Below, one piece after another: positions 6,619-13,122 of a stretch of DNA of 14,055 nucleotides. The stretch spans positions 1 to 14,055 of the forward strand of contig DOLC01000052.1 of assembly GCA_003509545.1 (NCBI GenBank), written 5' to 3'. The first letter of the stretch is position 1, and each line of letters begins with the position of its first letter. This DNA comes from Peptococcaceae bacterium (GTDB lineage Bacteria > Bacillota > DSM-521 > Neomoorellales > Neomoorellaceae). The notes beneath the pieces are model-generated. The model saw nothing but the letters and a program-made list of their open reading frames with translations, had not been told where the DNA came from and did no database searches. The translations under genes and the position numbers were made by a program.

Positions 6619-7477
6619 ACCCCTCGGGCTGGGGCCGCCTCTCCTGGGCGCCCACCATACCCCCGAGTATCAGGGCACACCCGAGGATCTGCCGGGGACC
6701 CAGGACCTCTCCCCCGAAGAGAAAAGCAACAAGGGCCCCGAAGACCGGCTCGGTAGTCAGGATGACCGCCGCAGCCGAAGCCGAGAGGTAGCGCTGGGCC
6801 CTCACCTGGATGAGGTAGGCCGCCGAGGTGGCCAGGACGGACGTTACCACCAGTGCCTCAAGGGCCCTGGCCGACCAGACCACCCGGGACGGTTCCCAAG
6901 GCAAGAAGGAGGCGCTCAAGAGGGTTACGGTGACGAGCTGGACCAGGGCCAAGGCCGTGGAACCGTGGAGATGGGTGACGCGGTCGATGACCACTACGTG
7001 TCCGGCAAAACAGAGAGCGCAGAGAAAAACTAGCCGGTCGCCGTAGGAAAGGTTCAGGGAACCCTGGAGGGATAACAACCCCAGCCCGGCGGCCGCCAGG
7101 GAAGTGGCGACCAAAATCCTGATAGGAGGCGCTTTTCTCTTCGCGGCGGCCTCCAGGAAGGGAACCATTACCACCGATAGGCCGGTAATGAAGGCCGCTT
7201 TGGAGGCCGAAGTGTATTGGAGGCCTACGGTTTGGAAGGCATACCCCCCGAAAAGCAAAAGGCCGGCCGCGGAGCCGTGGAGAAGGGCCTTGGGGATCCT
7301 CGACAGCCGCGTTTTAACGGCCCACGGCAGCAGGAAAACCGAAGCGACCATAAAGCGGTAGAAAAGAAAGTGAAAAGGGGCTATATCTTGCAGGGCTTCC
7401 CGTACGAAGTAAAAGGTCGCCCCCCAGACGGCAGCAACACCCAGCAGGCTCAACGCCGAAAGGATTTCTTTCCCCAC
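6587..7477 (-). CDS. EamA/DMT-family transporter
   Basis: Inner-membrane drug/metabolite-type exporter with two EamA repeats and about ten helices; the substrate cannot be told from sequence. Repeat 1 begins LSLLGVAAVWGATFYFVREAL, with the usual WG.TF signature. Repeat 2 ends SAAAVILTTEPVFGALVAFL followed by GCALILGGM, both typical. I place the start at GTG 7477 (296 aa, the family norm). A longer frame reaches GTG 7591, but the extra 38 residues are charged, have no family match, lack a ribosome site, and cover a TTGACA promoter. The upstream ribosome signal at 7477 (GGTGG) is only weak. Its 3' end overlaps mpg by 32 bp in convergent orientation. Divergent from the ABC importer. Confidence 0.85.
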   Translation of the reverse strand: MGKEILSALSLLGVAAVWGATFYFVREALQDIAPFHFLFYRFMVASVFLLPWAVKTRLSRIPKALLHGSAAGLLLFGGYAFQTVGLQYTSASKAAFITGLSVVMVPFLEAAAKRKAPPIRILVATSLAAAGLGLLSLQGSLNLSYGDRLVFLCALCFAGHVVVIDRVTHLHGSTALALVQLVTVTLLSASFLPWEPSRVVWSARALEALVVTSVLATSAAYLIQVRAQRYLSASAAAVILTTEPVFGALVAFLFGGEVLGPRQILGCALILGGMVGAQERRPQPEGFTGGTQRGYP

Positions 7478-7495
7478 CCCAAACCACCAACCCTG

Positions 7496-7524
7496 ATTTT
7501 CCCACGTCCGGTCCCGCCTGTCAA
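7496..7524 (-). promoter_or_regulatory. Sigma-A promoter for the EamA-family gene
   Basis: On the minus strand TTGACA (7524-7519) and GAAAAT (7501-7496) are separated by exactly 17 nt. The -35 is perfect and the -10 matches 4 of 6. Transcription would begin near 7489, about 12 nt before GTG 7477, so the longer reading frame beginning at 7591 could not be translated from this transcript. Confidence 0.5.
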
Positions 7525-7623
7525 CGAAATTTCCTCCTGCGGGCAGGACTTCTCGGCCTTTTGGCGAATAACTCTTTCGTTTGAGGTTCACGGGACAAAT
7601 ACTCGCAAGGAGGGAGTCGGGAA

Positions 7624-8457
7624 GTGAGGAAATCCTTTAAGGCCCTGCTCCTGGGTTTGGCCGCCCTACTGCTGGCCGTTACGGCCGCCGGCTGCGGCGG
7701 AAATTCCGGCCAGCAGCAGGGCGACCAAGGAGGAGGCGCCGCAAAGCCCAAATACGTGGTGGCCACGGAAGCCTCCTTCGCACCCTTTGAGTTCCGGGAT
7801 GAAAAGAGCGGCAAATTCACGGGCTTTGACATCGAGCTCATGGAAGCCCTCGCGGCGGAACAGGGATTTGAAGTGGAGTTTAAAGACATGGGCTTCGACG
7901 GGATTATCGCGGCGGTCACTACAGGCAATGTGGATATGGCCATCTCGGCCATAAGTATTGACGACGACCGACGACAGCAGGTAAACTTCTCCCTGCCCTA
8001 TTACCAGTCCGGCCTCTGCGTCGCCGTCCGGGCGGATAACGACACTATCAAGGGCTTCGCCGATCTCAGTGGTAAGAGGATTGCCGCCCAGATCGGGACC
8101 ACCGGGGCCAAGTATGCCAAGAACAACATAGAAGGAGCTAGGGTAACCGAGTATAACACGGTTAACGATGCCTTTATGGAATTGATCAACGGCGGCGTGG
8201 ATGCCTTTGTGAACGATTACCCCGTCTCCGCCTACTTCATCCAGCAGGGAAACAACAGGGAAAAGGTAAAGATCGTAGGTGATCTGGCCAACAGCGAGCT
8301 CTACGGCATTGCTATCCCCAAAGGGAATACCGAGCTCCTGGAGAAAGTTAACGAGGGCCTCAGGAAACTCAAGGAGAACGGGAAGTTCGACGAGATTTAT
8401 CAACGGTGGTTCGGCGAGGTACCTCCCGATTTCCTGCCCGGAGAACCACCCCAGTAA
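7624..8457 (+). CDS. Polar amino acid ABC transporter, substrate-binding lipoprotein
   Basis: Extracellular solute-binding protein, family 3 (277 aa), tethered by lipid to the outer membrane face. The signal peptide (about 4-20) ends in lipobox TAAGC with Cys24, followed by a Gly/Gln-rich linker. The mature domain begins KYVVATEASFAPFEFRD, with GFDIELMEAL, the region MGFDGIIAAVTTGNVDMAISAI, and R-D/Q contacts typical of glutamine/arginine/histidine-type binders. The exact ligand is not decided. The start is GTG with AAGGAGGG about 10 nt upstream. It heads the importer operon; a terminator-like hairpin after it suggests that it is made in excess over the membrane parts, as is common for binding proteins. 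Confidence 0.93.
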   Translation: MRKSFKALLLGLAALLLAVTAAGCGGNSGQQQGDQGGGAAKPKYVVATEASFAPFEFRDEKSGKFTGFDIELMEALAAEQGFEVEFKDMGFDGIIAAVTTGNVDMAISAISIDDDRRQQVNFSLPYYQSGLCVAVRADNDTIKGFADLSGKRIAAQIGTTGAKYAKNNIEGARVTEYNTVNDAFMELINGGVDAFVNDYPVSAYFIQQGNNREKVKIVGDLANSELYGIAIPKGNTELLEKVNEGLRKLKENGKFDEIYQRWFGEVPPDFLPGEPPQ

Positions 8458-8499
8458 TGTAAAAAATGGCCCTTTCCATCAAAGGAGTTTATGGTAGTA

Positions 8500-8550
8500 T
8501 ATAATGCGTAGTGCCCGGTAAAACGGCGCCTACGCATATTTTATGTTTTG
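8500..8550 (+). terminator. Terminator-like/attenuator hairpin between binding protein and permease genes
   Basis: GCGTAG (8506-8511) pairs with CTACGC (8530-8535), with inner GCC/GGC pairs around an AU-rich loop, followed by ATATTTTATGTTTT. This reads as an intrinsic terminator that could pass some transcripts to the permease and ATPase. The bases just before the stem, TATAAT (8500-8505), are a perfect sigma-A -10 hexamer, though no good -35 lies 17-18 nt upstream. The site may thus be a partial terminator, an internal promoter, or both. Confidence 0.5.
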
Positions 8551-8567
8551 GGGGCGAGGTGGCGCCT

Positions 8568-9242
8568 TTGAGTCTGATCTTTAATTCCTTTCCCTATCTC
8601 CTCGGTGGAGCCCTGGAGACGATAAAGCTGGCCTTTCTGGCCGTACTGGTAGGATGTGTACTGGGCCTCGTAGTCGGGCTGGGGCGCCTGTCGGGGCAGA
8701 GGGTCATCCGGGCCCTGGCCGCCTTCTACGTGGATTTTTTGCGGGGCACGCCCCTTTTGGTCCAGGTCTTTATCGTGTACTTCGGCTTCCCCCAGATTCT
8801 AGAGCAGTTGGGCTCTCCAGTCACCCGAATCCCCCCCTTTTGGGCCGCCCTCATCGCCTTCAGCCTCAACAGCGGGGCCTACGTGGCGGAGATCTTCCGG
8901 GCCGGCATCCAGTCTATACACCGGGGCCAGATGGAGGCCGCCCGGAGTCTGGGCATGACCTACGGCCAGGCCATGCGGTACGTTATCCTGCCCCAGGCCT
9001 TCAGGCGGGTCATACCTCCCCTGGGCAACGAATTCATCGCCCTCCTTAAGGACACCTCCCTCCTATCAGTCATCGGCATAACCGAGCTAACCCGGCGGGG
9101 GCAGATCATTATTGCCAGCACTTTCCGACCCTTCGAGATCTGGTTCACGGTAGCCCTGATCTATTTGGCCCTGACCTTTTCCATTTCGCGCCTGGTAAAC
9201 TTCCTGGAAAGGAGGTTGGACGTGGCGGATGATAAGAGTTAG
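8568..9242 (+). CDS. Polar amino acid ABC transporter, permease (HisM/GlnP type)
   Basis: Inner-membrane permease of the importer (224 aa from this start). About five helices are visible. The EAA loop that contacts the ATPase is present (EAARSLGMTYGQAMRYVILPQ, about 123-143). N-terminal features typical of the family are LGGALETIKLAF and DFLRGTPLLVQVF. I choose TTG 8568 because GAGGTG sits 6 nt before it. GTG 8559 and the frame opening at 8511 are alternatives; the latter lies within the terminator-like hairpin and has no ribosome site. The 3' end overlaps the ATPase start by 14 bp, so translation is coupled. A single permease gene implies a homodimer. Confidence 0.92.
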   Translation: MSLIFNSFPYLLGGALETIKLAFLAVLVGCVLGLVVGLGRLSGQRVIRALAAFYVDFLRGTPLLVQVFIVYFGFPQILEQLGSPVTRIPPFWAALIAFSLNSGAYVAEIFRAGIQSIHRGQMEAARSLGMTYGQAMRYVILPQAFRRVIPPLGNEFIALLKDTSLLSVIGITELTRRGQIIIASTFRPFEIWFTVALIYLALTFSISRLVNFLERRLDVADDKS

Positions 9243-9951
9243 GGGGTTAAAGAAGCGTTTCGGCCGCCTGGAGGTGTTGCGGGGCGTAGACTGCGACATT
9301 GACCAGGGGGAAGTGGTGGTAATCATCGGCCCCAGCGGGTCCGGCAAGAGCACCTTCCTCCGGTGCCTCAATATGCTGGAAGAACCTACGGAGGGATCTA
9401 TTATTATCGACGGGGTGGAGCTGACCAGCCCCTCCACCAACCTCAACCTGGTGCGCCAGAAGGTAGGCATGGTGTTCCAGAGTTTCAACCTGTTTCCCCA
9501 CAAGAATGTGCTTGAAAATGTGACTCTGGCCCCGGTGGTGGTGAAGAAGCTGGACCGGGCGGCGGCCGAAAGGCTGGCCTTGGAGCTCCTGCGCAAAGTG
9601 GGACTGGAGGATAAGGCGCGGGCCTACCCGGACCAGCTCTCCGGCGGCCAGCAGCAGCGGGTGGCCATCGCCCGGGCCCTGGCCATGCAGCCTGCCGTTA
9701 TGCTCTTCGATGAACCAACCTCCGCCCTGGATCCCGAAATGGTGGGAGAGGTGCTGGCCGTGATGCGGGACCTGGCCAGGGACGGAATGACCATGGTGGT
9801 GGTGACCCACGAAATGGGCTTCGCCCGGGAAGTGGGCCAGCGGGTAATGTTCATGGACGAGGGGAGGATCGTGGAAGAGGGACCTCCCGACAAGATCTTC
9901 TACCGGCCGGAGAACCCCCGGACCCAGACCTTTTTAAGTAAGATCCTTTAA
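9229..9951 (+). CDS. Polar amino acid ABC transporter, ATP-binding protein (GlnQ/HisP type)
   Basis: Cytoplasmic ATPase subunit (240 aa), powering uptake as a homodimer. All ABC motifs are intact: Walker A GPSGSGKST at 34-42, Q-loop Gln84 in VFQSFNLFPH, signature LSGGQQQR at 137-144, Walker B VMLFDE ending at Glu162, D-loop SALDP, and H-loop His194 in VVVTHEMGFA. QSFNLFPH and MGFAREV are typical of the polar amino acid subfamily. The ATG lies 14 bp inside the permease gene. Last gene of the importer operon; a hairpin follows directly. Confidence 0.95.
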   Translation: MIRVRGLKKRFGRLEVLRGVDCDIDQGEVVVIIGPSGSGKSTFLRCLNMLEEPTEGSIIIDGVELTSPSTNLNLVRQKVGMVFQSFNLFPHKNVLENVTLAPVVVKKLDRAAAERLALELLRKVGLEDKARAYPDQLSGGQQQRVAIARALAMQPAVMLFDEPTSALDPEMVGEVLAVMRDLARDGMTMVVVTHEMGFAREVGQRVMFMDEGRIVEEGPPDKIFYRPENPRTQTFLSKIL

Positions 9952-9973
9952 CCGCCTCCGGGAAGGAGGTCGG
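9952..9973 (+). terminator. Hairpin after the ABC importer operon
   Basis: Right after the ATPase stop codon, CCGCCTCC pairs with GGAGGTCGG across a GGGAA loop (five continuous pairs plus outer CCG/CGG). What follows is C/T-rich but not a clean T-run, so it is a moderate terminator candidate. Confidence 0.4.
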
Positions 9974-10041
9974 GCTCTCCCCGTCTTTACCTGGTCCTAT
10001 TGGGCGCCTCGACCAACAGCGCCGCCGGCCAATCCCCGTCA

Positions 10042-10092
10042 CCCTCCAGGCTCCGGACTTCGGGACCCTTGCCGCGGGGCCATCCTGGAAGG
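10042..10092 (-). terminator. Imperfect inverted repeat after pspAA, possible terminator
   Basis: CCTTCCAGG follows the pspAA stop codon on the minus strand and can pair with CCTGGAGGG about 33 nt later: nine pairs, one of them G-U. An inner GGCCCC/GGGTCC can form with one mismatch. The pairing is better on the minus strand than on the plus. There is no U-run. Confidence 0.3.
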
Positions 10093-10377
10093 CTAAAATT
10101 CGCCCAGCTTCTCAGGATAGGTGGCGAAAAGCTCCCGGGCTTCTTCCAGGCTGGTATCCGGAGCGGGCAAAACCAGATCGGATTCCACCAGCTCGGTATC
10201 CTCTATCTTGGTGCCCCGCTCCCGGATTAAGGCCAGCACCTCGTGAAACCGCCGGTTAAAACCTTCTTCATCGTTGTTGGCAATTGCCTCCAGCAGCTCG
10301 TCGTCCAACCTGTCCAGTTCGCCCAGGGCCTCGCCCTTCAAGCGATATTGGCCTTCGGCGAGGATGCGGATAATCAC
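10093..10377 (-). CDS. pspAA: PspA-associated protein PspAA
   Basis: A 94-aa cytoplasmic protein of the PspAA family, a partner of PspA in several bacterial and archaeal phage-shock operons. It opens with the family-type MIIRILAEGQYRL, then an acidic helical region, and ends in a short acidic tail. Its GTG start shares four bases with the pspA stop codon (GTGA), so it is translationally coupled. The molecular role of PspAA is not established; its tight linkage to pspA suggests that it regulates or assembles with PspA. It is the last gene of the minus-strand operon. Confidence 0.85.
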   Translation of the reverse strand: MIIRILAEGQYRLKGEALGELDRLDDELLEAIANNDEEGFNRRFHEVLALIRERGTKIEDTELVESDLVLPAPDTSLEEARELFATYPEKLGEF

Positions 10378-11075
10378 TCCTTCCCCACCTCCTTTTTCAA
10401 TCGGGCCAGTTCTTCCTGGACTTTGCCCGCCGCGGAGACCCTGCGCAGCTCCGCTTCCAGGGGATCCGCGCTCTCCAGGGCATCGTCCAGGACACCCCGG
10501 GCCACCAGTTCATCAATGGCCTCGGCCCGGGAACGCATTTTTTCGGTCTTTTCTTCCGCCCGCTGGATGGCCAGGGAGACGTCGGCGAGCTCCTCCGAAA
10601 GTCCGGTTGCCGCTTCGCTGATCTTTACCTGGGCCTTGGCTGCCGAATACTGGGCTTTGATGAGTTCTTTCCTGGTGCGGAAGGCTTCTACCTTAGCCCG
10701 CAATCTCGCTTCGACGGCAGTCAGCTTTTCTTGCTCCTGCTCCAATCCCCTAATCTGCTCCTCCAGGCCTTCGACCTGGGCGGCCAAGGCCTGCTTGCGC
10801 TCCAGGGCGGCAGTGGCCAGGTCCTCCCTTCCCAGGCGTAAGGCCTCCTTGGCCTGCTCCTCCAGACGCCCCATATTTTCCTTGAGGCGCACCACCTGCA
10901 GCTCGAGGCGTTTCTTCGAGGCCACCACGTCGGCCAGGTTGCGCTTCACCTTTTGGAGGAGCTCCAGCTGGCGCTGGTAGGAATATTCCAGGGTTTCGTG
11001 GGGGTCTTCGGCTGCATCCAGGAACTTGTTGAGCTTGGCCTTGAAAATGGTGGACATGCGCGATAGAATACCCAT
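10374..11075 (-). CDS. pspA: Phage shock protein A / IM30 family (PspA)
   Basis: Membrane-binding ESCRT-III-like coiled-coil protein (233 aa) that helps keep the inner membrane intact under stress. The N-terminal amphipathic segment MGILSRMSTIFKAKLNKFLD is typical of the membrane-inserting helix, followed by AAEDPHETLEYSY, the family pattern after it. Residues about 25-190 are almost all heptad-like, rich in Lys/Glu/Gln/Leu. A short final helix follows (about 195-230). The ATG has GAGGAGGG about 10 nt upstream. Located between pspAB (38-nt gap) and pspAA (4-bp overlap). There is no pspF or pspBC, so regulation must differ from that of E. coli. Confidence 0.93.
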   Translation of the reverse strand: MGILSRMSTIFKAKLNKFLDAAEDPHETLEYSYQRQLELLQKVKRNLADVVASKKRLELQVVRLKENMGRLEEQAKEALRLGREDLATAALERKQALAAQVEGLEEQIRGLEQEQEKLTAVEARLRAKVEAFRTRKELIKAQYSAAKAQVKISEAATGLSEELADVSLAIQRAEEKTEKMRSRAEAIDELVARGVLDDALESADPLEAELRRVSAAGKVQEELARLKKEVGKE

Positions 11076-11112
11076 GCGATCTCTTACCCTCCTCGTTAGC
11101 AGTTGTATTATT

Positions 11113-11694
11113 TTAGACCGGGATATTCCACAAAGGGTACCAGCGGCTCAGATCTTTTTCCAGGGGTAACTCCGTTTCCAGCAGAGCAAAGACGCGCATT
11201 TCCCCCGCCGTATCCCGCTCCTTTCTAAGAGGGTCGAGGGGTATAAAGGGGTAAAAGGAGCCCCTCTTGTAATTAAAAATCAGATAAAGGGGAGCGGCAG
11301 CCCCTTCCCTTTTTTCCAGGCGAAAAACGGCGGCCAGTAGCCGGTCACCGTATCCCTCCTCCACCAGGGTCTGTCCCGCCATGTGGGTCATGGCCACCAG
11401 GTCCTCCCAATCCTGATCCTGAAAAACAAACCAGAGGTAACCGTACTCGTCTCGCTCTAACTGCACCCTCCCGCCCAGCTCCTGGGATGCCAGACCCATC
11501 AGGTCCCGGATTTCCCGGGCGGCGGAGGAAAAAGCACTGTCCTCCGCGGGCCGCAGTACTAGACCGGCTCTCCCCGCCGGCACCCAGCCCGATGCGGTTT
11601 CCAAAGTAAAACGCGCGGTACTCAGGGCGAAGAGGGGCTCGGTCCGGGCCGCGGGCACACGGCTACGGCCCAACAGGAAGTCCCAGAAACCCAC
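11113..11694 (-). CDS. pspAB: PspA-associated protein PspAB
   Basis: A 193-aa protein of the PspAB family, known as a partner in PspA/HtpX gene neighbourhoods. The characteristic start is MGFWDFLLGRS followed by FALSTARFTLETASGW. The middle contains DEYGYLWFVFQD. The C-terminal signature is KRGSFYPFIPLDPLRKE and LPLEKDLSRWYPLWNIPV. It seems soluble; its biochemical role is not established. The GTG start follows the htpX stop after a single base, so translation is coupled, and pspA follows 37 nt later. An alternative product name is 'hypothetical protein', but the N- and C-terminal signatures are quite specific. Confidence 0.82.
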   Translation of the reverse strand: MGFWDFLLGRSRVPAARTEPLFALSTARFTLETASGWVPAGRAGLVLRPAEDSAFSSAAREIRDLMGLASQELGGRVQLERDEYGYLWFVFQDQDWEDLVAMTHMAGQTLVEEGYGDRLLAAVFRLEKREGAAAPLYLIFNYKRGSFYPFIPLDPLRKERDTAGEMRVFALLETELPLEKDLSRWYPLWNIPV

Positions 11695-11695
11695 G

Positions 11696-12592
11696 TTAGC
11701 GCCCCTCCATTTCCCTTTCCAGCCGCCGCAGGTACTCCAGCCTGCGCTCCAGGGAGGGATGGGTGGAGAAAAGCTCCATAAGGCTTCCCCCCCTCAGGGC
11801 GGGGACGATGAAAAAAGCGTTGAGGGCTTCCGCCTGGCGCAGGTCCCGGGTGGGAATGCGCTGCATCACGCCGCTGATCTTGACCAGGGCGGAGGCCAGT
11901 TGGCCGGGGGCTCCCGTCAGCAAAGCGGAACCCCGGTCGGCCGCGAATTCCCGGTAACGGGAAAGGGCGTTGATGAGGAAGTAGCTGATAATCCACACCA
12001 GCAGGGATACCAGGTACACTACCGCGGCCGCCCCGCGTCCCTCGCGCCCTCCCCGGCCTCCATAGCCCCATCCCCAGTAATAGAAATGATGGAGCAAATA
12101 GGAAGCCACGGTGGCAAAAAAGCTGGCCAGGGTCATGACGGCGACATCCCGGTGGCGGATGTGGCTGAGTTCGTGGGCCAGAACGGCCTCCACCTCCGGA
12201 GGATCCAACCTCTCCAGCAACCCCGTCGTTACGGCCACCACCGCATGGGCCGGACTGCGGCCGGTGGCAAAGGCGTTGGGCACCGGAGTGCGCACCACGG
12301 CCACCCGCGGCTTGGGGACATCGGCAAGGATGGCCAGCCTTTCAACTAAAGCGTGGAGTTCGGGGGCCTCTTTGGGGCTCACCTCCCGGGCACCCATGGA
12401 CCATAATACCATACGGTCGGAAAAATAGTACTGGGCTAACAGCATGACGCCCACCACTACCACCATGCCGGTATAGCCCAAACCTGCCTGCCAGAGGACC
12501 AAAGCGAAAAAGAGGTACAGGGCTGCCAGGAGGAACATGGTTAAGAACATGCGGGCCTGCAGGTTTCTGTCGCTCTTTATTGGGCGGCGCAA
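11696..12592 (-). CDS. htpX: Zinc metalloprotease HtpX (M48 family)
   Basis: Membrane-bound metalloprotease (298 aa) that degrades damaged membrane proteins. Two N-terminal helices (about 15-35 and 41-56) precede the catalytic domain. The zinc motif is HELSH at 140-144 (His140, Glu141, His144), and the third ligand is Glu215 in SRYREFAADRGSA. A third and fourth helix surround a Gly/Arg-rich loop at about 173-187, unusually glycine-rich. THPSLERRLEYLR near the C-terminus is the family ending. The start is TTG with GGGGGAGGG just upstream. First gene of htpX-pspAB-pspA-pspAA. HtpX and PspA act on the same problem, membrane damage, so a shared operon makes sense. Confidence 0.93.
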   Translation of the reverse strand: MRRPIKSDRNLQARMFLTMFLLAALYLFFALVLWQAGLGYTGMVVVVGVMLLAQYYFSDRMVLWSMGAREVSPKEAPELHALVERLAILADVPKPRVAVVRTPVPNAFATGRSPAHAVVAVTTGLLERLDPPEVEAVLAHELSHIRHRDVAVMTLASFFATVASYLLHHFYYWGWGYGGRGGREGRGAAAVVYLVSLLVWIISYFLINALSRYREFAADRGSALLTGAPGQLASALVKISGVMQRIPTRDLRQAEALNAFFIVPALRGGSLMELFSTHPSLERRLEYLRRLEREMEGR

Positions 12593-12671
12593 GAACCCTC
12601 CCCCTTCGTCTTCAGAGTTTCCTGTGGTTGTTTGCTTTTCGTCGGCCTACTAGGGGATTACCTTTACCTAC

Positions 12672-12701
12672 ATGATAAGTAGCTCCCTTCCAGGGTGTCA
12701 A
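12672..12701 (-). promoter_or_regulatory. Sigma-A promoter for the htpX-psp operon, with short inverted repeats
   Basis: On the minus strand TTGACA (12701-12696) and TATCAT (12677-12672) are 18 nt apart; the -35 is perfect and the -10 matches 5 of 6. Two small palindromes lie over it: CCCTGGAAGGG in the spacer, and CTAC/GTAG flanking the -10 hexamer. These could be operator half-sites, though each is only four base pairs. The transcript would begin about 75 nt before the htpX TTG. Confidence 0.55.
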
Positions 12702-12719
12702 GGAGTTTTCCCACTAGCG

Positions 12720-12977
12720 TATCCCCCGTTTTTGCAGGGCAGACCTGCTTAGGCTTGGAAGCGAGTAACTAAGCTTTCACAGCAGCCCAGGCTTTAAGCA
12801 TAACGAAAGGCTTAAAGCTTGGCCCGAGGGCCAGGTATCCTTGCGGCCGGCAACTGAGGCAAGAGGCTTAAATTCTGCCGGGAAGCCTGCCTTAAGCCTT
12901 TAAGCCAAGCAAAAGTCCCACCCGCGAAGGAAACCATAAGCGAGCGGAAGCCAAGCAGGCGTAGAATCAAACTGGGG
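12720..12977 (+). ncRNA. Candidate structured RNA element, copy D
   Basis: Complete plus-strand copy. Leader TATCCCCCGTTTTTGCAGGG has the same layout as copies A and C. Terminal stem: CCTGCTTAGGCTT (12744-12756) with AAGCCAAGCAGG (12948-12959), 12 pairs and a bulged A. Inside: GAAGCGAG, perfect 9-bp stem GCTTTAAGC/GCTTAAAGC around ATAACGAAAG, GGCCCGAGGGCCAGG, CCTTGCGGCCGG, stem CCGGCA/TGCCGG (12847-12852 with 12876-12881), GCCGGGAAG, CCTTAAGCC, CCCGCGAAGGAAACCATAAGCGAGCGG, closing strand, AGAATCAAA and GGGG. It lies between the divergent htpX promoter and the carboxypeptidase gene, in the latter's orientation. No known riboswitch core was recognised. Confidence 0.65.
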
Positions 12978-13029
12978 AGGCACCGGGATTTCCCACACCG
13001 GCAGATGGCCTCTCGTCCTATTCTACGCC
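12958..13029 (+). repeat. Perfect 10-bp inverted repeat forming a long hairpin after element D
   Basis: GGCGTAGAAT (12958-12967) is exactly complementary to ATTCTACGCC (13020-13029). Further pairs nest inside: GAGGC/GCCTC (12977-12981 with 13008-13012) and GGGA/TCCC (12985-12994). The first arm begins in the last two bases of the element D terminal stem, so the two helices compete at that junction or stack. There is no U-run after it. The other 530 bases of this gap hold the htpX promoter, element D, and about 90 bases with no clear promoter for the next gene. Confidence 0.6.
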
Positions 13030-13122
13030 CGCCCTGGTAAAAACATACACGCGGCAGTTATGGCCAGGGTGGTGGAATATAAATATTTCTTGGGATTACG
13101 AGTAGGCAAGGAGGCATGGAAA

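Noticed and set aside
7666..8403. 245-codon minus-strand frame opposite the binding-protein gene
   Set aside because: Antisense shadow of a clear lipoprotein gene; no motif and no ribosome site.
1..12977. IscB/TnpB omega RNA (HEARO-like) or raiA motif as identity of the repeated element
   Set aside because: The GCCGGGAA segment and dispersed copies loosely recall omega RNAs, and the size recalls raiA. The rest does not line up with what I remember of either, and no nuclease or raiA gene is nearby. Left open for a covariance search.
13060..13122. N-terminal extension of the LD-carboxypeptidase from 13060
   Set aside because: GGAGG sits 8 nt before ATG 13123, and the family begins at that point; the upstream 21 codons look non-coding.
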